A DNA stretch of 64,000 bases from Mycobacterium asiaticum (lineage in GTDB: Bacteria > Actinomycetota > Actinomycetes > Mycobacteriales > Mycobacteriaceae). The notes under the pieces are model-generated. The model was not told where the DNA came from. It saw only the letters and a program-made list of their open reading frames with translations, and searched no databases. Each line of letters starts with the position of its first letter. Within the stretch, counting starts at the first letter, position 1. The position numbers were made by a program, and so were the translations under genes. Where the stretch lies: the NCBI RefSeq assembly GCF_001668675.1, contig NZ_LZKQ01000045.1, positions 1-64,000 of the forward strand, read 5' to 3'. Of the stretch, positions 1 through 8,815 are shown one piece after another.

Positions 1-918
1 GTGGGGGGATGTTTCCTTGGGTTGGGCAGCGACACCGCCTGTTCGATCCGCATCCCCGCGGCGCTCTGCGGCGTCGTGGGGCTGAAGCCGACCTACGGCC
101 GGGTTTCTCGCACCGGCGTGACACCGTTTGCCTGGTCGCTAGATCATGCGGGTTCGTTGACGCGCACCGTCGAGGACGCCGCATTGGTGATGAACGTGAT
201 GGCCGGTCACGACCCGAGCGATCCGGGCTCCGTCGACGTGCCCGTCCCGGACTTCTCGGCGGGCCTGGGTCACGACGTCGCCGGGACGACGGCCGGCATC
301 CCGGTCAACTTCTTCACCGAGCACGTCGATCCGGAGATCAGGATCGCGGTCGAATCGGCATGCACCCGGCTTGCCGAGCTTGGCGTGCGTCTTCGAGAAG
401 TCCACCTGCCCATGGCAGATGAGGTGATGGCGACCGAGTTCGCGATCCTGCAACCCGAGGCGAGCAGCTATCACCGGCAGATGCTGCGCGAGCGCGGGGA
501 CCGCTACACCGACGACGTGCGCCAGGCACTGCTGGCCGGCTTCTCCGTCTCGGCGACGGATTACCTAGACGCACAACAGAAGCGGGAACGCTTTCGCCAA
601 CAATGGCGGAAGATCTTCGACGATATCGATGTCCTGCTGACACCGACGGTACCGGTCGCCGCAATGGACGCAGCCAAGCCGGTGGTGCGGTGGCCCGACG
701 GGGTTACTGAAGGTCCAGTGGACGCCTATATCCGGTTCTCGGCGCCGGCGAATCTGGCTGGACTACCGGCTCTTTCGGTGCCGTGTGGCTTTACCAGCGC
801 CGGTCTTCCCGTCGGTCTGCAGATCATCGGCCGGGCATTTGACGAGCCGATGGTCTTGCGCATAGGGCACGCGTATCAGTCCGCGCAAGCCTGGGCGACG
901 TTGGCCCTCGCCGCCTGA
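1..918 (+). CDS. Amidase signature family hydrolase, 5' end outside the window
   Basis: C-terminal 305 residues of an amidase-signature enzyme, which hydrolyses amide bonds (substrate unknown). The reading frame is open from base 1, so the GTG there is probably an internal Val and the gene begins upstream. The frame opens inside the family signature: GLGSDTACSIRIPAALCGVVG carries the Ser (of CSIR) that is the nucleophile in this family, followed by the typical GLKPTYGRVS and SLDHAGSLTRTVEDAA segments and a C-terminal LSVPCGFTSAGLPVGLQIIG. The Lys and cis-Ser of the Ser-cisSer-Lys triad lie upstream and cannot be seen. Most members have GG before the nucleophile, whereas this one has AC. It could be a GatA-like enzyme or a general amidase; a general amidase is more likely because no gat genes are nearby. 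Confidence 0.85.
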   Translation: MGGCFLGLGSDTACSIRIPAALCGVVGLKPTYGRVSRTGVTPFAWSLDHAGSLTRTVEDAALVMNVMAGHDPSDPGSVDVPVPDFSAGLGHDVAGTTAGIPVNFFTEHVDPEIRIAVESACTRLAELGVRLREVHLPMADEVMATEFAILQPEASSYHRQMLRERGDRYTDDVRQALLAGFSVSATDYLDAQQKRERFRQQWRKIFDDIDVLLTPTVPVAAMDAAKPVVRWPDGVTEGPVDAYIRFSAPANLAGLPALSVPCGFTSAGLPVGLQIIGRAFDEPMVLRIGHAYQSAQAWATLALAA

Positions 919-1001
919 TCTGCTGATGACCGGTTCGGCGAAACGCCCCACATACCGCCACGGCAGTGCGACCATTGTCCGCATCACTTTGGAGGTTGGT
1001 G

Positions 1002-2369
1002 ATGAAGGGCGAATGGCTGTATCTGATCGCCGGCGGAGCGATGGTGTTGCTCGGTGCTTGGCGGCTGGTGAAGATCTTCGTCAAGCTCCAGGTCAGCCGC
1101 AGCAACCGCGCCTGGCCGAGCGTGCCTGGCGAGGTCACCCATTCTGAGACGGTCGACACCGGAGAGGAGGAGGAGTTCCGGGTCGAATATCGCTACGAGG
1201 TGAACGGGGTCCGGCACTACGGCGACGTTCTGCAAGTAGGGCATTCGTCCGCCTCGCGGGCCAAGAACAGGGTTCTGCTGCAACAGTATCCAGCCGGAGC
1301 CGATGTGGAGGTTCACTACGATCCGGCCGATCCCTCGACCGCGGTCCTGATCCCGGGCGGCGGACGAAACATGTTGGCGCCCATCGCCGCCATGCTGGTA
1401 CTCATCGGCGGCGGGATGTGGATCTCCTACGCCGCAGTCGAACGACACCTGGCGGCCGAAGCGGACCGGGCCGAAGCGGAGGCGGAACTGCCGCGCGTGC
1501 CGTTCTACGAGCTCAACGCCCCGGGCGGTGTCGCGATCGATGCCGATGGATACGTCTATGTCTGTGACGGACCGGCCACAGCCCCATCCAGCACGCCGGG
1601 GTTCCCGATCGGTCCGCCGGGCATCCCTGGATTTCCGACCACGACCCGGGCCATGCCGGGTTTTCCGGGGCCTCCCGCGTTCGATGCACCGGCCGGGCGG
1701 TTGTTGCGCTTGGACCCGGGTTTGCTCAGCGCCACCAGCCAATTGCCCCGCGTGCTGGGAAACCCCGACGGCATAGCCCTCAACGGCGCGGGAGATTTCT
1801 ATATCACCGACCGGGGAATGCTTTGGGTCTACACGATGGAACATCGTGCGGACCAGGGTGATACGAAGTTCACCGGCGCCACGCCCCTTCGCGGTGTGTT
1901 GTCGGGCAGCGTCGCGGTCGACGCCGCGGGGAACGCGTACGTCACCGAACCATCCTCCGGACGGGTGTTGAAGATGGCAGCCGAAACCAAAACGGCGACC
2001 GAGGTTTTCAAGGCTCCCGACAACGGTTCGGCCGCCGATGTCGCGGTGGACCGGTCCGGCACCGTATTTGTCACCGACGCCCGCGGTAACAGAGTGTTCA
2101 AGATCGCGGTCGACGGGACGCCCACCCCGTTGCCTTTCCCGGAGCTGTCCCAACCGCAGGGGGTGGCCGTGGACGGCGCCGGCACCGTGTATGTCGTCGA
2201 TGGCGGTCACCACCGAGTGATGAAATTAACCGCGAATGCGCCGACCGCGACAGACCTACTACTTGAGGGCCTGGTGGATCCCTACGATGTCGCGGTCGAC
2301 AACGCGGGCAACGTGTTCGTCACCGACCGAGGTGGCCACCGGATACTGAAATTCCCGCCCGCTCAATAG
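1002..2369 (+). CDS. Membrane-anchored DUF3592 / six-NHL-repeat beta-propeller protein
   Basis: A 455-residue protein. The ATG at 1002 is preferred to the in-frame GTG at 966 because GGAGGT lies 5 bases upstream. Order: TM helix (about residues 6-28), a DUF3592-like extracytoplasmic domain (about 35-120), second TM helix (about 125-145), a charged Ala/Glu linker, then six NHL-type blades (residues 174 to end), each with a [GV]VA[IV]D..G.[VA][YF]V[TCV]D pattern. Between the first two blades sits a PGFP/PPG-rich insert (residues 198-227) that looks collagen-like. The propeller resembles the extracellular sensor of PknD, but no kinase domain is present. Probably a surface binding or sensor protein; the ligand is unknown. 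Its stop overlaps the stop of the convergent monooxygenase by 7 bases. Confidence 0.8.
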   Translation: MKGEWLYLIAGGAMVLLGAWRLVKIFVKLQVSRSNRAWPSVPGEVTHSETVDTGEEEEFRVEYRYEVNGVRHYGDVLQVGHSSASRAKNRVLLQQYPAGADVEVHYDPADPSTAVLIPGGGRNMLAPIAAMLVLIGGGMWISYAAVERHLAAEADRAEAEAELPRVPFYELNAPGGVAIDADGYVYVCDGPATAPSSTPGFPIGPPGIPGFPTTTRAMPGFPGPPAFDAPAGRLLRLDPGLLSATSQLPRVLGNPDGIALNGAGDFYITDRGMLWVYTMEHRADQGDTKFTGATPLRGVLSGSVAVDAAGNAYVTEPSSGRVLKMAAETKTATEVFKAPDNGSAADVAVDRSGTVFVTDARGNRVFKIAVDGTPTPLPFPELSQPQGVAVDGAGTVYVVDGGHHRVMKLTANAPTATDLLLEGLVDPYDVAVDNAGNVFVTDRGGHRILKFPPAQ

Positions 2370-3544
2370 TCGGGCAGGTCCACGGCCTCTGCGGTGGTGA
2401 ACCATTTCCGCTCGGCGATCGGCCGAAATGGCCAGCGCTGCATGTACTTCATCACCATCGCCGTCACTCGGATGTCCGACACCGACTTCGGTAGGTATCC
2501 GTCGATTCCGTTGGGCAGCTTCTGGCACCGTTCGACATACGGCCGCATCACCTTCTGGTAGCGCTGCAACGCGGCGGGCAGCGATTGTGTGCCGAGTTCA
2601 CCGGCCAGCACGTACGCCCCGACCAGCGCAAGACTGGTGCCCATGCCACTGAGCGGCGACGCGCAGTAGCCGGCATCACCGACCAGCGCGACCCGCGCGG
2701 ACGCCCAATCATTCATGTGCACTTGGGTGAACGCGTCGAAGTAGAAGTCCTCGGCGTGTCGTGCCGCGTCGATCAGCGCATCGGTATGCCAGCCGGCGTC
2801 GGCGAAGCGGGAGGCAAGCAGATCGCGCTGGGCGTTGAGGTCAGCACGGTCGTAACTGAACGGTTCCGATCGGAAGGCCAGGCCCGCTTTGCATTTCGTG
2901 GGGTCGTGCGACGGCCGCATCGACACGTTCAGCCCGGGTGCCTGGTACATCAGGTACCACCCGTCGAGCCCGACGGTGTCGGGTGCGGTGAACCAGGCGT
3001 TGTAACCCCCGAGGGGCCGGACGAATTCTTCCTCCGGGCCAAAGGCGAGTCTCCGCACGGCCGAATGGGGTCCGTCCGCCCCGACCACCAGATCCGCTTG
3101 AACGGTCGTGCCATCCGACAACATTGCAGTGACGGCATTCTCGGTTTCATCGAGCTCGGTGATCCACGTGTTGAAGCGGTATTCGGTCTCGCCGGCCGTC
3201 GCCTGATAGAGCACATCGGCCAGATCGCCGCGCAGGATCTCCAGCGCGCTCACCATCCCATTGCCGTGGAACGCCTCGACCGGCATCTCCGCGCGTCGCC
3301 GGCCATCGGACTTCACCCAGGCGATGCCGCGCTGATCCAGGCTGCGGGCGCGCATCTGATCGAGCAATCCCATCCGCTCGACGACCTGCCGACCGGCGCC
3401 ACGCAGGTCGACGGTCTGACCACCGGGCCGGATGCCGTCGGCGATCTCGACGACGATGGTGCGGAATCCGCTGCGGGTGAGCCAGAACGCCAGTGACGGC
3501 CCGGCGATCCCCGCGCCGCTGATCAATACGGTGGGTTTTGTCAT
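2363..3544 (-). CDS. FAD-dependent aromatic-ring-type monooxygenase (PHBH fold)
   Basis: A 393-residue class A flavoprotein monooxygenase-like protein. N-terminal FAD fold ISGAGIAGPSLAFWL (residues 8-22), a DG-type motif in VVGADGPHSAVRR, and the GD motif VALVGDAGYCASPLSGMGTS that contacts the FAD ribose. The family uses NAD(P)H and O2 to hydroxylate small, often aromatic or polyketide-like substrates; the substrate here is unknown. The ATG at 3544 overlaps the TGA of the upstream serine hydrolase (ATGA), so the two form a translationally coupled pair. An upstream extension of the frame to 3718 is rejected because it would lie inside the hydrolase gene. Confidence 0.85.
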   Translation of the reverse strand: MTKPTVLISGAGIAGPSLAFWLTRSGFRTIVVEIADGIRPGGQTVDLRGAGRQVVERMGLLDQMRARSLDQRGIAWVKSDGRRRAEMPVEAFHGNGMVSALEILRGDLADVLYQATAGETEYRFNTWITELDETENAVTAMLSDGTTVQADLVVGADGPHSAVRRLAFGPEEEFVRPLGGYNAWFTAPDTVGLDGWYLMYQAPGLNVSMRPSHDPTKCKAGLAFRSEPFSYDRADLNAQRDLLASRFADAGWHTDALIDAARHAEDFYFDAFTQVHMNDWASARVALVGDAGYCASPLSGMGTSLALVGAYVLAGELGTQSLPAALQRYQKVMRPYVERCQKLPNGIDGYLPKSVSDIRVTAMVMKYMQRWPFRPIAERKWFTTAEAVDLPDY

Positions 3545-4752
3545 GCTTGCAGCCCTAGCGCTCGGTAGGTGTGCCGCACGAACCTCGGTTGTGCCGTCCG
3601 AAGTTTGGCCAGCGCCGGGTTGCCGGCGACGGCCTCGGCGGCGTTGACCGTGAGGTCGGGGCAGTACTGGATCAGGTACAGCAGGATCAGGTCGGCGCTC
3701 GGGTCGGCCTGCCACCACGTCCCGTAGGCGCCGGGCCAGGTGAACGTCCCGACGCCGCCCGGGCCGAACAACGGCGTGGCCTTGTCCGGGTCAGTGACCA
3801 CCGACAGATTCAGCCCGAAGCCCCGTCCCACCCAGTACGGGGACCCCAGAAAGTTGTGCCGCTTCTGTTCGTCGGTCAGCCGGTCGGTGCGCATCAGGCG
3901 CACCGACTCCGCCGAAAGCACCCGGACGCCGTCGATGACCCCGTCGGCCAGCAGCATCCGCGCGAACCTCAGGTAATCGTCGGCGGTCGACCACAGCCCC
4001 CCGCCGGCATTGCAGAACTCCGGCGGCTTGACTTGCGGCGGCCCCATCACGTCGTGCCGCAACTTGTCATGCTCGTCGTGCCGGTACATCGTCGCCGCGC
4101 GACCACGCGCCTGGGGCGTGACGAAGAAACCGGTGTCGGGCATGCCCGCTGGGCCCAGGATGTGCTCGTCGAAGATCTCGTAAAGCGGCTTGTCCTCGAT
4201 TCGCGAGAGAATCACACCGAGCAGGTCGATGGAGTGGCTGTACGTCACGCGTTCGCCGGGCTGATGCACCAGGGGCAAGGCGGCAAGTTCGGCCACCCAG
4301 GCGTCCGACCCCTGGTTGAACGGCAGCCGCAGGTATGCCTGTGAGATGGGCCCGGACACGGAGAAGCCGTACGCCAGGCCGCTGGTATGCGTGAGTAGAT
4401 CCTCGATCAGGATGGGACGGCGGACCGGATGCGTCCGGTCCAGCGGGCCGTGCGGGTCGTCGAGCACCCGCAGGTCGGCGAGTTCGGGAACCCACCGCAC
4501 GACGGGGTCGCGCAGGTCCAGTTTTCCTTGGTCGACGAGGCTCATGACCGCGGCCACCGTGACCGGTTTGGTCATCGAAGCGATGCGGAACAAAGTGTCG
4601 CGCCGCATCGGCAGTCCCGCCTCGACGTCGCGGTACCCGATCTCGTTGACCTGCAGCAGCTCTCCGCGGTGCCATACCACGGTGACCGCCCCCGCGAGCA
4701 GACCCGCCTCGCACACCTCGCGGATGGTCGTCTGATTGCCGTCGAGATTCAC
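3541..4752 (-). CDS. Beta-lactamase/penicillin-binding-fold serine hydrolase (Rv1367c-like)
   Basis: A 403-residue esterase of the class C beta-lactamase fold (LipD/EstB type). The catalytic S-x-x-K is SMTK (residues 59-62), the second motif is YSH in VTYSHSIDLLG in place of the classical Y-x-N, and a late GGVGTFTWPGAYGTWW segment supplies the usual KTG-region equivalent. No signal peptide is visible with the GTG start at 4752; longer N-terminal extensions are not family-like. It is divergent from lprF, as I recall for Rv1367c and lprF in M. tuberculosis. It is the first gene of a pair with the flavin monooxygenase (4-base overlap). Likely a lipid or ester hydrolase rather than a drug-resistance beta-lactamase. 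Confidence 0.8.
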   Translation of the reverse strand: MNLDGNQTTIREVCEAGLLAGAVTVVWHRGELLQVNEIGYRDVEAGLPMRRDTLFRIASMTKPVTVAAVMSLVDQGKLDLRDPVVRWVPELADLRVLDDPHGPLDRTHPVRRPILIEDLLTHTSGLAYGFSVSGPISQAYLRLPFNQGSDAWVAELAALPLVHQPGERVTYSHSIDLLGVILSRIEDKPLYEIFDEHILGPAGMPDTGFFVTPQARGRAATMYRHDEHDKLRHDVMGPPQVKPPEFCNAGGGLWSTADDYLRFARMLLADGVIDGVRVLSAESVRLMRTDRLTDEQKRHNFLGSPYWVGRGFGLNLSVVTDPDKATPLFGPGGVGTFTWPGAYGTWWQADPSADLILLYLIQYCPDLTVNAAEAVAGNPALAKLRTAQPRFVRHTYRALGLQA

Positions 4753-5113
4753 CCGCCATAGGTTAGCCGCTGCTCGTCCGAGACAAGCGAAACGGGCGCT
4801 CCGCAAAGACTCTGCAGGTGCTCGCAGTACCGTCCCGGGCCGTCGACAGTTACTTTGCCGTATCGGTTTCCAGGTCCCGCGTCGCATGCTAAATTCGCGC
4901 TCTCTGGCAAACGCGAACTGGGGAACGGGCTGTGAGGGCGGCGACGTGTGATCGAAGATGTCGTTGCTGGTGAACCCAGGGTGCGGGGATGCAGTCACCG
5001 AGACCCGCTACCATGGACTGGAGCCCGATGTTCGGGTTCCGGCCATACCGTACGACGAGGGTAGCGATCCGCTGCTCACTTTCACCGGTCGGACAACTCA
5101 GCAAAGGCTGGCC
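4753..5113 (+). promoter_or_regulatory. Divergent intergenic region before lprF
   Basis: These 361 bases separate the leftward serine hydrolase and the rightward lprF, so both promoters must lie here. Short in-frame extensions of lprF back to 4958 exist but lack the lipoprotein signal layout. No convincing -35/-10 pair, riboswitch or repeat could be assigned by eye; TACCGT near 5048-5053 is a weak -10 candidate for lprF. Confidence 0.3.
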
Positions 5114-5977
5114 ATGAATGGCTTGATCTCACAAGCGCAAATTTCGCATCGACCCTTCTCCCGTCGGCCCTTTAGCCGGGTGCCTGCCGTGCTCCTGTTC
5201 GCGACAGCACTTGTCGCGACGGTCATCACGGGATGCGGGGGGAAATCCTCCACTGGTAGCTCTTCGACCTCGGGCGCGGCCGGTTCCTCCGCCGCCTCGG
5301 CCACCTCGGGTGCGGCATCCGGAACATCCGGTACCCCGTCACCAGAAGCGCAGCAGCTCGTGAACGACTCCTCCAAGGCGACCACCGGGCTGCACTCCCT
5401 GCACGTCAATCTGCAAACCACCAACATCACCACGCTTCCGATGGAGATGGTCAACGCCGACATCACCAACCAGCCCCAGGGCAACGGTCAGGCCGTCGGC
5501 GATGCGATGATCCGCTTGCAGCCGAAAACACCCGCGGTCCCGAAGCAGTTCCTGGTCTCCAACAAAACCATGTACACCAAGGACGAGACCGGCAAGTACA
5601 CGTCGGTTGGTCCGGCCGAGAAGATCTATGACCCGGGTGTCGTCCTGGACAAGGACAAAGGCATCGGTGCGGTGATCGGCAAGGTCAACGGTGCGCAGTC
5701 GGCCGGAACGGAAACAATCGACGGTGTGGCCACCCTGAAGGTGACCGGCACCGTCGATCCGGCGATCGTCGACCCACTGGTCCCGCAGATCGGCAGGGAC
5801 GCCAAAGGTCCGCTGCCGGTGACGCTTTACATCGTCGACGTGAAAGCTCCGAACGCGCCCGGCACGCCGCCGAGCCCGTATCTGGTGCGGATGGTGCTCG
5901 ACAAGGACCAGGGCCACGTGAACATCACCCTGTCCAATTGGGGAGCGCCGGTCACGATCCCGAATCCGACGGGCTAG
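5114..5977 (+). CDS. lprF: LppX/LprAFG-family lipoprotein LprF
   Basis: A 287-residue lipoprotein. A positively charged N-terminus and hydrophobic core (about residues 24-38) lead to the lipobox ITGC, with the lipidated Cys at residue 41, then a Ser/Thr/Ala-rich linker and the LppX_LprAFG domain to the end. Internal stretches such as TNQPQGNGQAVG and the C-terminal ITLSNWGAPVTIPNP match LprF as I remember it. Proteins of this family hold triacylated glycolipids in a hydrophobic pocket and carry them across the periplasm-like space. The ATG at 5114 has AAGG upstream and gives the expected signal peptide. It stands before a desaturase/Pks18/sulfotransferase cluster, which suggests handling of a related lipid. 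Confidence 0.9.
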   Translation: MNGLISQAQISHRPFSRRPFSRVPAVLLFATALVATVITGCGGKSSTGSSSTSGAAGSSAASATSGAASGTSGTPSPEAQQLVNDSSKATTGLHSLHVNLQTTNITTLPMEMVNADITNQPQGNGQAVGDAMIRLQPKTPAVPKQFLVSNKTMYTKDETGKYTSVGPAEKIYDPGVVLDKDKGIGAVIGKVNGAQSAGTETIDGVATLKVTGTVDPAIVDPLVPQIGRDAKGPLPVTLYIVDVKAPNAPGTPPSPYLVRMVLDKDQGHVNITLSNWGAPVTIPNPTG

Positions 5978-5996
5978 CAACGGCGACAGGGCAGTC

Positions 5997-6036
5997 CGGA
6001 TGGGAACCGGCGCGTGACGAGGCCGGTTCCCATCCG
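5997..6036 (+). terminator. Rho-independent-type hairpin after lprF
   Basis: Perfect 15-bp inverted repeat: CGGATGGGAACCGGC at 5997-6011 pairs with 6022-6036 around a 10-base loop, starting 20 bases after the lprF stop. No long U-tract follows, which is usual in mycobacteria. Confidence 0.6.
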
Positions 6037-6191
6037 TCTGACCGCATGGGGAGGCAACCGTGATGAACTCGGTGCTGCCGCAACCAGAATTCTTTGAGGA
6101 TCCTCCAAGGCCGCGCAAACACTCTTGGGCCAGCTTGCCGGAACCACTGGCCGGCAGTTGATCTCACCCATCAGACACCGGAGGAACACGA

Positions 6192-7664
6192 ATGACCAAT
6201 GACCTTCCCGAGGTCCAGGAACGCGGGCCCGCGCCACGCCCTGGGCCGCCGCCGGGCGGGCCACCAGTGATGCCGGATGTGTGGGTATACAACGGGCGGG
6301 CATATGACCTGAGCGATTGGATCGCCAGCCATCCCGGCGGCGCCTTCTTCATCGGCCGAACCAAGAACCGGGACATCACCGCGATTGTCGCTTCCTACCA
6401 CCGGGATCCGGCCGTGGTCGAGCGCATTCTGGAGCGGCGGTACTCGCTGGGCCGCGATGCCACACCACGCGACATCCACCCCAAACACAATGCGCCCCCA
6501 TTCCTTTTCAAGGACGACTTCAACAGTTGGCGTGACACTCCGAAGTATCGCTTCGACGATCACAAGGACCTGATGCACCGGGTCAAGGCGCGGCTCACCG
6601 AGCCGGCATTGGCCGCCCGGATCAAGCGGATGGACCGGCTTTTCAACGTCGTCGTCGTGTTGCTGGCGATCGCCTACTTCGGGGTGCAGGGGCTGCGACT
6701 GGCGGAACCGCGGTATATGCCGTTGTGGGCCTTCGTGATTGCGATGGTGGTGCTGCGCAGCTCGCTGGTCGGGTATGGGCATTACGCACTACACCGGGCG
6801 CAACGAGGCTGGAACAGGTTCTTCGCCAACGCATTCGACCTGAATTACATAGCGCTGTCACTGGTCGTCGCCGACGGACACACCCTGCTGCATCACCCAT
6901 ACACCCAGAGTGACGTCGACATCAAGAAGAACGTCTTCACCATGATGATGCGGCTACCCCGGTTGTATCGGATGCCGGTGCACACTTTGCACAAGTTCGG
7001 CCACACCGTCACCGGCATGGCCGTGCGGCTGGCCGATGTGTGGAACATGACGCGCAAGGTGGGCGTGAAGGAGGGGTACGGCAGCTGGCGTAACGCGTTG
7101 CCCCACTTCCTCGGGTCTTCGGCGGTCCGTGTGCTCCTGATCGCCGAGCTGGTGGTTTTCCTGGCTGCCGGTGACTTTTGGGCCTGGGCACTGCAATTCG
7201 TCGCGACGCTGTGGCTGAGCACCTTCATGGTGGTGGCCAGCCACGAATTCGAGGATGAACAGCAGGCGTGCCCGGCGGCGGGCGAGGACTGGGGTGTCGA
7301 TCAGGTCGAGCACGCCAACGACCTGAAGGTGGTGGGCAACCGCTATCTCGACTGCTTCCTGTCGGCCGGCCTGAGTTCGCACCGCGTCCACCACGTACTG
7401 CCGTTCCAGCGCAGCGGCTTCGCCAACATCGTCACCGAGGACGTCTTACGCGAAGAGGCGGCCAAGTCCGGTGTCGCGTGGTTGCCCGCGAAGAGCTTCC
7501 TCACCGACCGGTTGCCCAAACTCAGCCGGACCTATCTGCTGTCGCCGTCGCGCGAAGCCAGACAACGCAATTGGGGCTTGGTGCGCGAGCACCTGTCGCC
7601 CGCGGCGTGGAAGGAGAGCGTCAGCTACGTGGCGGCCGGTTTCGTCGGGATCGGTTCGGTATGA
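6192..7664 (+). CDS. Cytochrome b5-fused membrane fatty acid desaturase/hydroxylase (Rv1371-like)
   Basis: A 490-residue di-iron membrane enzyme with an N-terminal cytochrome b5 domain. The heme ligands are likely H47 of SHPGG and H70 of ASYH. Histidine boxes follow: HYALH (197-201), HTLLHH (230-235) and SSHRVHH (396-401), with several hydrophobic TM segments between. The family uses reduced cytochrome b5 and O2 to desaturate or hydroxylate acyl chains. ATG 6192 has GGAGG 8 bases upstream. The stop overlaps the pks18 start (ATGA), so this enzyme probably prepares or modifies an acyl chain for the Pks18 product. The position matches Rv1371 in H37Rv from memory. Confidence 0.88.
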   Translation: MTNDLPEVQERGPAPRPGPPPGGPPVMPDVWVYNGRAYDLSDWIASHPGGAFFIGRTKNRDITAIVASYHRDPAVVERILERRYSLGRDATPRDIHPKHNAPPFLFKDDFNSWRDTPKYRFDDHKDLMHRVKARLTEPALAARIKRMDRLFNVVVVLLAIAYFGVQGLRLAEPRYMPLWAFVIAMVVLRSSLVGYGHYALHRAQRGWNRFFANAFDLNYIALSLVVADGHTLLHHPYTQSDVDIKKNVFTMMMRLPRLYRMPVHTLHKFGHTVTGMAVRLADVWNMTRKVGVKEGYGSWRNALPHFLGSSAVRVLLIAELVVFLAAGDFWAWALQFVATLWLSTFMVVASHEFEDEQQACPAAGEDWGVDQVEHANDLKVVGNRYLDCFLSAGLSSHRVHHVLPFQRSGFANIVTEDVLREEAAKSGVAWLPAKSFLTDRLPKLSRTYLLSPSREARQRNWGLVREHLSPAAWKESVSYVAAGFVGIGSV

Positions 7665-8815
7665 GCACCCCGCAGTACGAGGCACAGGTCGACCTGGCAC
7701 AGTTGCCGCCCGCTCCGCCGACCACCGTTGCGGTGATCGAGGGTATTGCCACCGGCGCGCCGGCCCGCGTGGTCGAGCAGTCCGACGCGGCCGACCGGGT
7801 CGCCGCGCTGTTCGTCGATCCGGAACAGCGGGAACGGATCCCGCGGCTCTACCACAAGACGCGGATCAGCACCCGCCGGATGGCGGTCGACCCGCTGGAC
7901 CCGACCTTCGACGTCTACCGGCGGGACCCGGGGACCATCCGGGACCGGATGAACCTGTTCTTCCAACACGCGGTGCCGCTGGCGGTCGAGGTGAGCAGGC
8001 GAGCACTGGCGGGCTTGCCCTACGGACCTGACGAGATCGGGTTGCTGGTGTTTGTCACCAGCACCGGATTCGTCGCGCCGGGGGTGGACGTAGCACTGGT
8101 CAAGGAACTGGGGTTGTCCCGCTCGGTGTCGCGTGTGGTGGTCAACTTCATGGGCTGCGCGGCAGCCATGAACGCCACCCGGACCGCTGCCGCCTACGTT
8201 CGGGCCCACCCGAGCATGAAGGCGCTGGTGGTGTGCATCGAATTATGTTCGGTGAACGCGGTTTTCGCCGACGACGTGAACGACGTCGTGACGCACAGCC
8301 TGTTCGGCGACGGATGCGGGGCCATGGTCTTGGGGGCCAGTCAAGTGCAGCAGCCCCTGCCGCCGGGACACGTGGTGATCCGTAGCAACTTCACCCAGCT
8401 GCTCGACGAGGCCGAGGACGGCATCGTGCTCGGCGTGAATCACGACGGCATCACCTGCGAGCTGTCGGAGAACCTGCCCGACTACATCTACCGCGGGGTC
8501 GAACCCGTCGTCGCCGAGGTATTGCGGGACAACGGATTAGATAGAGCCGACATCGATCTCTGGGCAATCCATCCGGGCGGTCCCCGGATCATCGAACAGT
8601 CGGCGCGGTCCCTCGGGCTGCCCGCCGGCTGTGCCGCACAAAGCTGGGACATCCTGGCCCGGTTCGGCAACATGCTGAGTGTCTCGCTGATCTTCGTGCT
8701 GGAAGAGATGGTGCGGCAAGCTGACTCGGCAAAGTCCATCTCGACTGGTGTCGCATTCGCGTTCGCGCCGGGCGTCACCGTCGAGGGCATTCTCTTCGAC
8801 ATCATCCGGCGGTGA
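7661..8815 (+). CDS. pks18: Type III polyketide synthase Pks18 (alkylpyrone synthase)
   Basis: A 384-residue chalcone-synthase-fold enzyme. Catalytic triad visible: Cys166 in [13 protein letters not shown], His304 in [10 protein letters not shown] and Asn337 in [10 protein letters not shown]. tuberculosis Pks18 condenses long-chain acyl-CoA with malonyl-CoA into tri- and tetraketide alpha-pyrones; the same chemistry is inferred here. The ATG at 7661 lies within the stop of the desaturase gene (ATGA), and the stop overlaps the GTG of the sulfotransferase (GTGA). The three genes are therefore one coupled unit. The long in-frame upstream extension is inside the desaturase gene and is not used. 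Confidence 0.93.
   Translation: MSTPQYEAQVDLAQLPPAPPTTVAVIEGIATGAPARVVEQSDAADRVAALFVDPEQRERIPRLYHKTRISTRRMAVDPLDPTFDVYRRDPGTIRDRMNLFFQHAVPLAVEVSRRALAGLPYGPDEIGLLVFVTSTGFVAPGVDVALVKELGLSRSVSRVVVNFMGCAAAMNATRTAAAYVRAHPSMKALVVCIELCSVNAVFADDVNDVVTHSLFGDGCGAMVLGASQVQQPLPPGHVVIRSNFTQLLDEAEDGIVLGVNHDGITCELSENLPDYIYRGVEPVVAEVLRDNGLDRADIDLWAIHPGGPRIIEQSARSLGLPAGCAAQSWDILARFGNMLSVSLIFVLEEMVRQADSAKSISTGVAFAFAPGVTVEGILFDIIRR

Noticed and set aside
984-2213. 409-codon open frame on the minus strand opposite the NHL gene
   Set aside because: Typical high-GC shadow: composition is His/Gly/Arg-rich with no domain, and the plus-strand frame has clear NHL repeats and a ribosome-binding site.
3541-4998. 82-residue N-terminal extension of the serine hydrolase
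   Set aside because: No signal peptide or domain; the GTG at 4752 gives the family-like start.
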